From NCBI GenBank assembly GCA_903901335.1, contig CAIUQR010000028.1, positions 1 to 64,000 of the forward strand: a stretch of 64,000 nt of DNA. The letters run 5' to 3'. The translations under genes and the position numbers were made by a program. Position 1 is the stretch's first letter, and every line of letters begins with the position of its first letter. The notes under the pieces were generated by a model that was not told the origin of the DNA, searched no databases, and saw only the letters and a list, made by a program, of their open reading frames with translations. This DNA comes from an uncultured delta proteobacterium. Its GTDB lineage: Bacteria > Desulfobacterota > Desulfobulbia > Desulfobulbales > Desulfocapsaceae. Positions 1 through 8,811 of this stretch are shown here, piece by piece.

Positions 1-1
1 G

Positions 2-343
2 GTTATGTTCAAGGGCAGAAAACTGGTGCCGGCGCAGGGGAATAACGTCTATATTTTTCCAGGCGTCGGGCTTGGTGTTGTCGCGAGCTGGGCCCGTCAT
101 GTGACCGATGAGATGTTTCTGGTGGCAGCAAGGACCTTGGCCCGGGAGGTATCCGAGACCGATCTGAAAATCGGACGCGTCTACCCGCCGCTGCCGCGGA
201 TCCGGGAGGTTTCGATGGCCATAGCCGTGGCCGTGGCCGAGGTGGCCTACAAGAGAGGGCTGGCCACAAAACCGAGGCCGGAGGATCTGTCCGGATACAT
301 CGAAACCCTGATCTACGAACCGGAATATCACAGTTATGTGTAA
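2..343 (+). CDS. NAD(P)-dependent malic enzyme, C-terminal part (5' end outside window)
   Basis: ORF continues off the left edge; residues LVPAQGNNVYIFPGVGLG...IGRVYPPLPRIREVSMAIAVAVAEVAYKRGLA are typical of the malic enzyme C-terminus. Confidence 0.85.
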   Translation, partial: VMFKGRKLVPAQGNNVYIFPGVGLGVVASWARHVTDEMFLVAARTLAREVSETDLKIGRVYPPLPRIREVSMAIAVAVAEVAYKRGLATKPRPEDLSGYIETLIYEPEYHSYV

Positions 344-875
344 AAACAAAATACTCTCCATGGTATTTTGTATCATCATCTTTGCAGCAAATGCCTACGG
401 AAGAGAGGGGTATATATTGCCGGATTACCACCGCCTTCTGAGGAACGGACAGGCCATCAATATGAATCTCGGCATTTACGAAGATGGGACCTTGTTTTTG
501 AAATTCAATGCCTCCGAATATCCACTCTATGACCTCGATGCCTTTAAACGGGGGACGGATCAGGCCATGGAGTATACGCAGGCGCTGCAACACGGAGGAG
601 AGAACAGCAGGAATTTTTTTAAATCCAAATCAGTCGAATCAACTCTTCTGCTTTACAACTCCTCTTCCACGCAAGATAATGAGAAGATAAATTATTTCAC
701 TATGGTATTCAACCACCATGGTACAGCGGGGCAGTACCCGATAAAAATCACCTTCTATGACGGCACCCCTGAGCCGCAGAGCTTGGACTTTCCACCGGGA
801 GAGTTGCAGTATCTCCAAAAAAAGATTGATATGATCCTTGAAAAGGAGAAAAACGATGCTGCCAGAACAAGATAA
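336..875 (+). CDS. Hypothetical exported protein
   Basis: 179 aa ORF with N-terminal hydrophobic signal peptide (MCKNKILSMVFCIIIFAANAYG); overlaps the previous stop by 8 bp. Confidence 0.6.
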   Translation: MCKNKILSMVFCIIIFAANAYGREGYILPDYHRLLRNGQAINMNLGIYEDGTLFLKFNASEYPLYDLDAFKRGTDQAMEYTQALQHGGENSRNFFKSKSVESTLLLYNSSSTQDNEKINYFTMVFNHHGTAGQYPIKITFYDGTPEPQSLDFPPGELQYLQKKIDMILEKEKNDAARTR

Positions 876-904
876 GTTCATGGTATAAAGCAGTCTGCCA
901 CGTC

Positions 905-1102
905 ATGAATGATAATGAGAATTTGCCCAAAAAGACCTGTGAGGTCTGTGAGGGTTCCGGCCAGATCTGTTCGTTTAAAGGTGTCAGCAGATTCGTGTTG
1001 ACCTGGGAGGATTGCCCTGTCTGTGGCGGCATCGGGTTTACCACCCTGGAAGCAGACATGGAAAAGACGACCCTCATGCCCAAAAAGGACGAAAAAGAAT
1101 GA
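905..1102 (+). CDS. Small DnaJ-type zinc-finger-like protein
   Basis: 65 aa with paired CxxCxGxG-like motifs (CEVCEGSGQIC ... CPVCGGIGF). Confidence 0.5.
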   Translation: MNDNENLPKKTCEVCEGSGQICSFKGVSRFVLTWEDCPVCGGIGFTTLEADMEKTTLMPKKDEKE

Positions 1103-1123
1103 AGGTTCCCGGCCATATCCATC

Positions 1124-1570
1124 ATGCAGGATCACCTGATCAATAATGGGCTGCCGGCCCTTTTTCTGTTGAGCTTTCTGGCCTCGACCCTTCTGCCGCT
1201 GGGGTCGGAATGGCTGCTGGTTATACTGATCATCCATGGCCGCTCTGTGGAAAGCGTGGTCACGGTTGCGACCATCGGCAACTATCTGGGGGCCTGTACA
1301 ACGTATCTGATAGGTTTATGGGGGTCACAGTTTCTGATAACGAAGATCCTTCGTATCGACGAAAAAAATATGGCCAGGGCCCACACCCTGTATGGAAAAT
1401 ACGGATGCTGGTCACTGCTCCTGTCCTGGCTGCCGGTGGTCGGAGATCCTCTCTGTCTGGTTGGCGGAATCTTCAAAGTCCGTTTTTTCCGCTATTCAGT
1501 GCTGGTTTTTTCCGGTAAACTGGCGCGCTATATTGCCGTCGCCCTCCTCACCTCAATGAGTCTCCACTGA
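1124..1570 (+). CDS. YqaA/DedA-like small membrane protein
   Basis: Hydrophobic 148 aa protein; SEWLLVILI...GNYLGACTTYLIGLWGSQ...LLSWLPVVGDPLCLVGGIF resembles YqaA. Confidence 0.75.
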   Translation: MQDHLINNGLPALFLLSFLASTLLPLGSEWLLVILIIHGRSVESVVTVATIGNYLGACTTYLIGLWGSQFLITKILRIDEKNMARAHTLYGKYGCWSLLLSWLPVVGDPLCLVGGIFKVRFFRYSVLVFSGKLARYIAVALLTSMSLH

Positions 1571-1576
1571 ATACCT

Positions 1577-2317
1577 ATGAGAGATACAATTCTTCTGACC
1601 ATCTTCGATGCCTTTGAAGAATGGTCGGCACCCATCCCGAAGGCCTGTGTAAAGGGCTGTGCGGCCTGCTGCACCCGGCACGTCACACTAACCGCCCTGG
1701 AAGGGGAACGGATTCTCGGGTTCATCCGCCGGGAAGGGCTTGAGCGCTGGTTCGCCGACCGGCTGCAGATAGATCGCCTTACCACAACGCCCCAGCTTAC
1801 AACCAATGAGTATGCCGAGGCCTGTCTCCAGGGAATCGAGACCTCTGATTCCGGTGATCCTGGAAATTTCGAACCGTGCCCCTTTCTTGATAAAAACTGC
1901 TGCGTTATCTATCCGGTACGTCCCTTCGGCTGCCGCTGTTTTGCATCGGAAAAGGTTTGCCGACCGGGAGAGGCCGCCATTCTATCGGACATCTCTGTTG
2001 CCGCCTCGACGGCGATGATGCAGATCATCGAACATCTCGGTCAGCACGAATACTGGGGGAACATGCTCGATGTCCTGCCGGCTCTCTGCGATATATCAAG
2101 CTATAAAGATATTGCAGGCCTCTTTGCCGACCCCTCCATGATCATCAAGGCCAGGCTCAGGACAAGAAGGGCCAGGCCATTGCCCGGATTTCTGCTGCTG
2201 GCAGAAGAGCAGGAAAAAATCTCCCCCCTGTTCAAGGCGATTTTTTCAACCCGGATTGACGGAAAGCGTATTGAAGACATCCTGAACGGCAGGATGCCCA
2301 CCCCCCTGCCCCTTTAA
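1577..2317 (+). CDS. YkgJ-family cysteine cluster protein
   Basis: CVKGCAACCTRH...CPFLDKNCCVIYPVRPFGCRCF cysteine pattern. Confidence 0.75.
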   Translation: MRDTILLTIFDAFEEWSAPIPKACVKGCAACCTRHVTLTALEGERILGFIRREGLERWFADRLQIDRLTTTPQLTTNEYAEACLQGIETSDSGDPGNFEPCPFLDKNCCVIYPVRPFGCRCFASEKVCRPGEAAILSDISVAASTAMMQIIEHLGQHEYWGNMLDVLPALCDISSYKDIAGLFADPSMIIKARLRTRRARPLPGFLLLAEEQEKISPLFKAIFSTRIDGKRIEDILNGRMPTPLPL

Positions 2318-2328
2318 AGAGACTCACC

Positions 2329-2946
2329 ATGGCGAATGAAACAAAAGTCAGCCTCACCATTCTGCTGCCCGGAGGACGACTCCCGTTAGATATTATGGAA
2401 ACGGCCCTTACCCTTGCAAAGAAATACAACCTGGGCCTCTATCTCTCCACTCTGCAGAACCTGCGGCTCCTTGATATTCCGGAGTCCCTCCTGGATGATA
2501 TCAAAAAACCGTTGGCCGATCTGGGAGCGGAATTTAAGGCCCCCGGCAGGTTCCCGATCCCGAGGGTTTGTGTCGGCAGAGGCCATTGCAAACTCGGACT
2601 GATCGACACCGAGACCTTAAGCCGGAAGATCCTTGCCCATTTTGCCGGCAGAGAGAAGACGAAAGGAAAGCTGAAGATCGCCATCGCCGCCTGCACGATG
2701 GGCTGCCCCGGCATCGGTACCTCGGATATCGGCATTGTTGCCACCCGAAACGGCTACGACATCTTCGCGGGCGGCAAAGGTGGAACGTATCCGAAAATCA
2801 GCAGACGGATCAGGCGGGATGTGAACGAAGACGAGGTCGTGAAGACCCTCGACACCCTCATCGAATTCCATGACCGGAAGACCACCACCAAGCAGAGAAT
2901 GTTCAAGCTGCTGGACGACCCGGATTTCCCCTTTCCGGAAACCTGA
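2329..2946 (+). CDS. Small siroheme/[4Fe-4S] sulfite/nitrite reductase-like protein
   Basis: 205 aa; CVGRGHC (Cx5C) and CTMGC (Cx3C) siroheme-FeS binding pattern. Confidence 0.7.
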   Translation: MANETKVSLTILLPGGRLPLDIMETALTLAKKYNLGLYLSTLQNLRLLDIPESLLDDIKKPLADLGAEFKAPGRFPIPRVCVGRGHCKLGLIDTETLSRKILAHFAGREKTKGKLKIAIAACTMGCPGIGTSDIGIVATRNGYDIFAGGKGGTYPKISRRIRRDVNEDEVVKTLDTLIEFHDRKTTTKQRMFKLLDDPDFPFPET

Positions 2947-2971
2947 AGTGACACCCGGTGCGGAGATGGAA

Positions 2972-3622
2972 TCAGACTTCTTTTCGGCCGGATCTCCTGT
3001 GGCGAGCATATTCGATCAGACCGGGCATCAGAGATATGGCGATAATCGCCATCACCGTCAGGGTGAAATTGTGCTTGATCACTGGAATATTACCGAAGAA
3101 GTATCCTCCCAAAAGGAACGAAGTGACCCACAGCAGGGTACCGGCAATGCTGAAACTGAGGAACTTCAGATAGCTCATCTTGCCCAGGCCGGCGACAAAG
3201 GGCGCAAAGGTCCTGACAATCGGAACGAATCTGGCGATTATGACCGTCTTGCCGCCGTATTTTTCATAATAGCTGTGGGTCTTATCCAGATACTGTTTTT
3301 TCAAAATCCGGGCATCGTCTGTAAATGGTAATTTGCTGCCGAGAAGCCTGCCGAACCAGTAATTAACCTGATCGCCCAGCAGCGGGGCAATGCACAGCAC
3401 CACAAACAGGACCTTGATCTGCAGGGCGCCTCCCGCACACAAGGCCCCCGCCGCAAAGAGAAGGGAATCTCCCGGCAGAAAGGGTGTGACGACAAGACCT
3501 GTTTCACAAAACACTATCAGGAACAGGATAGCATAGGTCAATGTTCCATACTGTTGAAAAATCTCAACCAGATGGACGTCAAGATGCAGAAACAGATCAA
3601 TAAACGATTTGATAATTTCCAT
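2972..3622 (-). CDS. DedA family membrane protein
   Basis: FCETGLVVTPFLPGDSLLFAAGAL...RFVPIVRTFAPFVAG; start moved to internal ATG at 3622 (MEIIKSF). Confidence 0.85.
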   Translation of the reverse strand: MEIIKSFIDLFLHLDVHLVEIFQQYGTLTYAILFLIVFCETGLVVTPFLPGDSLLFAAGALCAGGALQIKVLFVVLCIAPLLGDQVNYWFGRLLGSKLPFTDDARILKKQYLDKTHSYYEKYGGKTVIIARFVPIVRTFAPFVAGLGKMSYLKFLSFSIAGTLLWVTSFLLGGYFFGNIPVIKHNFTLTVMAIIAISLMPGLIEYARHRRSGRKEV

Positions 3623-3793
3623 AGAAAACCGAATAAAGAATAACTGCCGGGAAGAGAAAATGTATAAGAATGCCAAAGAAATTCCAACGGGATGCACCCT
3701 AGCATATCAACGTTACGTTTACAATATTTTCTGATTGGCGACTCTCTTCGTTTCACAATACATTCTTCGTTTTTCCCTGATTGCGATATCTTT

Positions 3794-3809
3794 CTTGACT
3801 TGGGTCAAG
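3794..3809. promoter_or_regulatory. Candidate CRP/FNR-family operator upstream of napD
   Basis: Perfect inverted repeat CTTGAC-TTGG-GTCAAG; a TATACT -10-like box lies at 3826-3831. Confidence 0.45.
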
Positions 3810-3921
3810 GAAACGACATATCTGTTATACTATTATCGAGGAAACAACTCAGGCTAAAACACTACTACTACTTGCCGCAAACTGGCTCGCTTACCTGCTT
3901 CACCATTTTAGAGGAGGGACA

Positions 3922-4182
3922 ATGCCGATATTCGCCTATCTGGCCATACCTGTAGAAGGGGGAAAAGATACCCTGGCTGCGGAGCTTACGGCCCTGCCCC
4001 ATTGCGAAGTCATTCCCGCCGACAATAAAGACATTCTGATCCTGGTGACTGACGCACCTGACGAAAAAGCAGAACGCAACCTCCAGAACAAACTGCAAAA
4101 AATTTCATCATTACAATCGCTCAGCATGACCTTTGGCTGCAGTGATCAACCCGAGAAAGAACGAGGTGACCATGAATCTTGA
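3922..4182 (+). CDS. napD: NapD-like nitrate reductase maturation chaperone
   Basis: Small 86 aa protein immediately upstream of and overlapping napA; RBS GGAGG. Confidence 0.7.
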   Translation: MPIFAYLAIPVEGGKDTLAAELTALPHCEVIPADNKDILILVTDAPDEKAERNLQNKLQKISSLQSLSMTFGCSDQPEKERGDHES

Positions 4183-6490
4183 CAGACGATCATTTCTGAA
4201 GTGTGCAGCTGCCTGCAGTGCAATGGCGGCGGCAGGATCAATTTTCCCCGGCATCAGTTTCGCGGATTGGAAAAAACAGGAAGGCGCCTCCGGCATGATC
4301 ACCTGGAAGAAGGCCCCCTGCCGGTTCTGCGGCACAGGCTGTGGCGTACTGGTCGGTGTCTCGGGAGACAGGGCTGTGGCGGTCAAGGGTGATCCCAACT
4401 GCAGTGTCAACAAAGGCCTCTGCTGTGTGAAGGGATATCATTCCGTCCAGGCTCTCTACGGTGCGGACCGGATCACCACGGCCAAGGTCAAACGAGACGG
4501 CAAGATGGTAGAGGTGCCGATCAAGGAGGCCCTGGATATCGTTGCCGCGAAGATCAAAGAGACCATCGACAAACACGGCAAGAACTCTGTTGCCATCTAC
4601 GGTTCCGGCCAGTGGACCATCCCCGACGGTTATGTGGCATCCAAACTGTTCAAGGGATGCCTCGGCACCAATAATGTCGAGGCCAACGCCAGGCTGTGCA
4701 TGTCAAGCGCGGTGACAGGCTTCATGACTTCCTTTGGGATAGATGAACCGATGGGCTGCTACGAGGATATCGACCATGCCAATGTCTTCATCACCTGGGG
4801 CAATAACATGGCCGAGATGCACCCCGTCCTCTTTTCCCGGATACTGGCCAACCGCAAACGGCGGAAGGATGTCGAGATCATCGATTTTGCCACCCGCTCA
4901 ACCCGATCAAGCCAGGCGTCCGACAAGTCCATCCTGTTCAAACCTCAGACGGACCTGGCCGTAGCCAACGCCATCTGCCATGAGATCATCAGAAACAACT
5001 GGGTTAACTGGGACTTTGTCAACAAACACGTCTCCTTCCATAAGGGCAAGACCAATATCGGCTATGGCCTGGAGGACAAATTCCAGTTTGCCGATCAGGA
5101 AGAACCCCTCACCTTCGATCAGTACAAGGCCTTCCTTGACGACTATACCCCCGAAAAGGTAGAAAAAATATCGGGTGTCCCGGCTCGCGACATCAAATAC
5201 ATGGCCGCCCTGTACGGCGATCCGATCAAGAAGGTCACCTCCTTCTGGTGTATGGGCATGAACCAACACACCCGCGGGACATGGATCAACAACCTGGTCT
5301 ATAATATCCACCTGCTGGTGGGCAAGATATCGACGCCGGGCAGCGGCCCGTTTTCACTGACCGGCCAGCCCAGCGCCTGCGGCACGGTCCGCGAGGTCGG
5401 CACACTGACCCATGCGCTTCCCCATGGCGGCGTCGCCAATGCTGAAGACCGGGCCATGGCCGAAAAAATCTGGGATCTGCCGGCCGGAAGCATCGATCCA
5501 AAACCCACCTACCATACCGTCGAGATGTTCCGCGCCCTGGATCGCGGCGATATCAGATTCATCTGGATCCAGGTGACCAACCCGATGGTGACCCTGCCGA
5601 AACTGAAACGCTATCGTGAAGGCGCCCTGAAGGAGGACCGCTTTGTTGTGGTCTCCGATGTCTATCCGACGCCTACCACCGATGTGGCGGATGTGATCCT
5701 GCCTGCGGCGATGTGGATCGAAAAAGAAGGACTGTTCGGCAATTCGGAGAGGCGAACCCAGCATTGGGAGCAGATCGTGCCGCCGCCCGGCGAGGCGATG
5801 TCCGACACCTGGCAGATCATCGAGGTGGCGAGAAGGCTTGGTTTTGAAAAACAATTCCCCTGGTCTGAGACAGAGTATATCGGCAAAATCTGGGAGGAAT
5901 ACCGGCGTTTCCACGAGGGCCCCAAACACAATATGGCGCCCTATACCGTTTTAAAGGAGCGTTCAGGGGTGCAGTGGCCCTTTGTCAACGGCAAGGAAAC
6001 ACGATGGAGGTTTAACCCCGTGTACGACCCGGCCTGCGACAAGGGCCGCGACTTCCATTTTTACGGCCAGAAGGATAACCGGGCCTGGATCTGGGCCAGA
6101 CCCTACGAACCTGCCGCGGAATCACCGGATAAAGAATATAATTTCTGGCTCAATACCGGCCGGGTCATCGAGCACTGGCATACCGGGTCGATGACCATGC
6201 GTGTGCCGGTCCTCTATAATGCCGTTCCCTCTTCCTATGTCGAGATCCATCCCGATGACGCGGCCGACCTCGGTGTCGTCAATGGTGAGATGGTGAAGAT
6301 CATCTCCCGGCGGGGTTCGGTTACGATGCCGGCCTCCATCCTGGGCCGGGGTGTTCCGCCCCGGGGACAGGTCTTTGTCCCCTTCTTTGACGAGCGCTAT
6401 CTGATCAACGAGGTCACCCTGGATGCCTTCTGTCCGATTTCCAAGCAACCCGACTATAAAAAATGCGCCGTGAAACTGGAGAAAGCGTGA
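4172..6490 (+). CDS. napA: Periplasmic nitrate reductase catalytic subunit NapA (Mo-bisMGD)
   Basis: Tat motif DRRSFLK, N-terminal 4Fe-4S CRFCGTGCG, Mo-ligand context NARLCMSSAV, GMNQHTRGTWINNLVYNIHLL...SLTGQPSACGTVREVG. Confidence 0.93.
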   Translation: MNLDRRSFLKCAAACSAMAAAGSIFPGISFADWKKQEGASGMITWKKAPCRFCGTGCGVLVGVSGDRAVAVKGDPNCSVNKGLCCVKGYHSVQALYGADRITTAKVKRDGKMVEVPIKEALDIVAAKIKETIDKHGKNSVAIYGSGQWTIPDGYVASKLFKGCLGTNNVEANARLCMSSAVTGFMTSFGIDEPMGCYEDIDHANVFITWGNNMAEMHPVLFSRILANRKRRKDVEIIDFATRSTRSSQASDKSILFKPQTDLAVANAICHEIIRNNWVNWDFVNKHVSFHKGKTNIGYGLEDKFQFADQEEPLTFDQYKAFLDDYTPEKVEKISGVPARDIKYMAALYGDPIKKVTSFWCMGMNQHTRGTWINNLVYNIHLLVGKISTPGSGPFSLTGQPSACGTVREVGTLTHALPHGGVANAEDRAMAEKIWDLPAGSIDPKPTYHTVEMFRALDRGDIRFIWIQVTNPMVTLPKLKRYREGALKEDRFVVVSDVYPTPTTDVADVILPAAMWIEKEGLFGNSERRTQHWEQIVPPPGEAMSDTWQIIEVARRLGFEKQFPWSETEYIGKIWEEYRRFHEGPKHNMAPYTVLKERSGVQWPFVNGKETRWRFNPVYDPACDKGRDFHFYGQKDNRAWIWARPYEPAAESPDKEYNFWLNTGRVIEHWHTGSMTMRVPVLYNAVPSSYVEIHPDDAADLGVVNGEMVKIISRRGSVTMPASILGRGVPPRGQVFVPFFDERYLINEVTLDAFCPISKQPDYKKCAVKLEKA

Positions 6491-7149
6491 TGAAACCATC
6501 AGAGAAAACCATCGGCTCGTTGGGATATCTTCTGGCCGCCGTCTGTTTTCTGGGCATAGGTATTGTGCAGATCATTCCTGCCCGGGCCTCCGCCGATCTT
6601 CTGCTCTACGACCTGGGCGGCGAGTCGCTGTACAAGCAGTATGACATCACCCCGGACAGCTATTTGTCCGCAGGCTCAGGCGATCGTAACCTGAACGGCT
6701 TTTATGACCTGCGGCAATACCCGGGGTCCCCGCCACGTATACCACATCCGGCAGAAGACTCTTTCAGCGGCAAGACCCAGAACTGCCTCTCCTGCCATGC
6801 CAGGGGCGGCTACAGCCCCGAATACCAGAAATTTATCCCGGTAACCCCGCATCCGGACAAGGAACTCTGTTATCAATGCCATGTCCCGTTGAAAGAGGTG
6901 AAGCGCCGTTTTCAGGAAAACAACTGGGAATCCATCAACCCGCCCAGACTTGGCAGGTCGGCCCTTGGCGGCTCTCCTCCGATGATCCCGCACAGCCTGC
7001 AGCTCAGGGAAAACTGTATCGCCTGTCATACCGGGCCGGGGGCCGTGGTTGAGATCCGGATCGGGCATGCCGCCCGGGGCAACTGCCGGCAATGTCATGT
7101 GCCCATGGTGCAGACCGAGCCCGTGAGGGTCTTCTCCCGTACACGATAA
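6490..7149 (+). CDS. Tetrahaem c-type cytochrome resembling a tandem duplicated NapB
   Basis: Four CxxCH motifs (CLSCH, CYQCH, CIACH, CRQCH); two copies of GSPPxIPH...CxxCH...QCHVP. Confidence 0.75.
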   Translation: MKPSEKTIGSLGYLLAAVCFLGIGIVQIIPARASADLLLYDLGGESLYKQYDITPDSYLSAGSGDRNLNGFYDLRQYPGSPPRIPHPAEDSFSGKTQNCLSCHARGGYSPEYQKFIPVTPHPDKELCYQCHVPLKEVKRRFQENNWESINPPRLGRSALGGSPPMIPHSLQLRENCIACHTGPGAVVEIRIGHAARGNCRQCHVPMVQTEPVRVFSRTR

Positions 7150-7161
7150 CGAGGTCCTTCC

Positions 7162-7809
7162 ATGAAAAAAACAATCTGCCTCCCGCCCCTGACGATGCCG
7201 GAAAAAATGGTGCGAACGCTGTTATTTTTCTTTATCATCGGCTGGTCCCTCCTGCATCCCCATGTATCGGCAGCTTCCGAGGGGTCGGTACTCGATCGGA
7301 TCGGCATAGCGACAGCACCCTACGACAACTCCGCTGTCGATTCGGTCCAGCCGATCACCGAGGAAACCGTCGCCGCCAAAGAGCGAAATCAGGGGGGAAC
7401 CTTCAAGATCCTGGCCAGGAAGAAAAATATTGAACGATATCCCTGCAGCAGCTGCCATAACGGTAAACCGGTTGCGGCCCGGGACGGGGAGGCCCTCACC
7501 CACGGCTCCGTGTCGATCGATCATGGCAGGGAGGGCAGCAGCCTCTCCTGCATCGACTGCCACCATAGGGACGACAAGGACTTCCTGGAGGATAAAAAAG
7601 GGCAGAAGATCGACTTCGACCACAGTTATCTCCTCTGCGGGCAGTGCCACTTCAGGCAGAAACGCGACTGGCTGGGCGGTGCCCATGGAAAACGGGTCAC
7701 CTACTGGGCCGGAGCGCGCGTCGTCTACAACTGCACCACCTGCCATAACCCGCATGCACCGCGTTTTGCAAAACGATTTCCGGCAACCTATTCACCACCG
7801 TCGGAATAA
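7162..7809 (+). CDS. Tetrahaem c-type cytochrome (cytochrome c3/NapM-like)
   Basis: Four CxxCH motifs (CSSCH, CIDCH, CGQCH, CTTCH) and an N-terminal hydrophobic signal/anchor. Confidence 0.75.
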   Translation: MKKTICLPPLTMPEKMVRTLLFFFIIGWSLLHPHVSAASEGSVLDRIGIATAPYDNSAVDSVQPITEETVAAKERNQGGTFKILARKKNIERYPCSSCHNGKPVAARDGEALTHGSVSIDHGREGSSLSCIDCHHRDDKDFLEDKKGQKIDFDHSYLLCGQCHFRQKRDWLGGAHGKRVTYWAGARVVYNCTTCHNPHAPRFAKRFPATYSPPSE

Positions 7810-7820
7810 AGGACTACCTC

Positions 7821-8795
7821 ATGAGCAATCGGAAGAAAACAGATGATGCACCGGGAAACGATACTACTTTACCTGTGCAGAACAGCCGCAGAAACTTCCT
7901 GAAGGGCCTCTCCATAGCCGCTGCCGCCTGCAGCGCCTCTCTGGCCACAGGTTGCCTGCCGACGACCGCCCGGGCGGCTGAAAGCGGCGAGCAATTCGCA
8001 CTACAGTGGCAGGAATACTTTAAAAAGCATTACCGGCTGATGACCCAGAAGGAAAAGGACGAGACAGTGGCCCGCCTGGAACGCCAGGCCAAACTCCAGA
8101 GTGGCCTGGACCTGCAGATAAGTACCCAGGCCCCGCGGGAAAACGTCCTCTATGGCTACGCCTTTAATATCACCCGCTGCGAGGGCTTCATGGAGTGCGT
8201 CGCCGCCTGCATCAAAGAGAACAATCTCGACAGGAAGGCGAAGACCCAGTACATCCGGGTCTTTGAAATGGAGCCAGGACAGCTCGATCCCGGCACCGGC
8301 GATGGCAAGTACTTTCACGAGGTCCCCGTCGACAATAAGTTTTACATGGCCGTGCAGTGTTTTCATTGTGAAAAAGCACCCTGCATCAAGGCCTGCCCGA
8401 CCAAGGCCACCTGGCGGGAGCCGGACGGAATCGTGGTCGTCGATTATGACTGGTGCATCGGCTGCCGTTACTGTCAGGCCGCCTGTCCCTATTTCGGCCG
8501 CCGGTTCAACTGGGCCAAGCCCTCCATCCCGAAAGAAGAGATCAACCGGAAACAGCACTATCTCGGCAACCGGATACGGCCCATGGGGAAAATGGAAAAA
8601 TGCACCTTCTGTATCCAGCGGACCCGCGAGGGAAAACTGCCGGCCTGTGTTGAGGCCTGCCCGACCGGCTCGCGGGTCTTCGGCAACCTGCTCGACCCGG
8701 AAAGCGAAATCCGGTTCGTGTTGAAAAACAAGAAGGTTTTCAGGATGAAAGAGGACCTCGGCACCGATCCGAAGTTCTGGTATTTCATCGATTAA
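7821..8795 (+). CDS. Tat-exported 4x[4Fe-4S] ferredoxin subunit (PsrB/HybA/QrcC-like)
   Basis: Tat motif SRRNFLKG; clusters CEGFMECVAAC, CFHCEKAPCIKACP, CIGCRYCQAACPY, CTFCIQR...CVEACP. Confidence 0.85.
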   Translation: MSNRKKTDDAPGNDTTLPVQNSRRNFLKGLSIAAAACSASLATGCLPTTARAAESGEQFALQWQEYFKKHYRLMTQKEKDETVARLERQAKLQSGLDLQISTQAPRENVLYGYAFNITRCEGFMECVAACIKENNLDRKAKTQYIRVFEMEPGQLDPGTGDGKYFHEVPVDNKFYMAVQCFHCEKAPCIKACPTKATWREPDGIVVVDYDWCIGCRYCQAACPYFGRRFNWAKPSIPKEEINRKQHYLGNRIRPMGKMEKCTFCIQRTREGKLPACVEACPTGSRVFGNLLDPESEIRFVLKNKKVFRMKEDLGTDPKFWYFID

Positions 8796-8811
8796 TTACT
8801 TAAGGACCGCC

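Noticed and set aside
9-593. Minus-strand ORF of 194 aa and many other ORFs antisense to clear genes (for example 5354..5929, 15530..16180, 16117..16854, 22362..23060, 42138..43028)
   Set aside because: They lie opposite well-supported coding sequences in GC-biased DNA and have low-complexity or non-family-like translations; treated as spurious.
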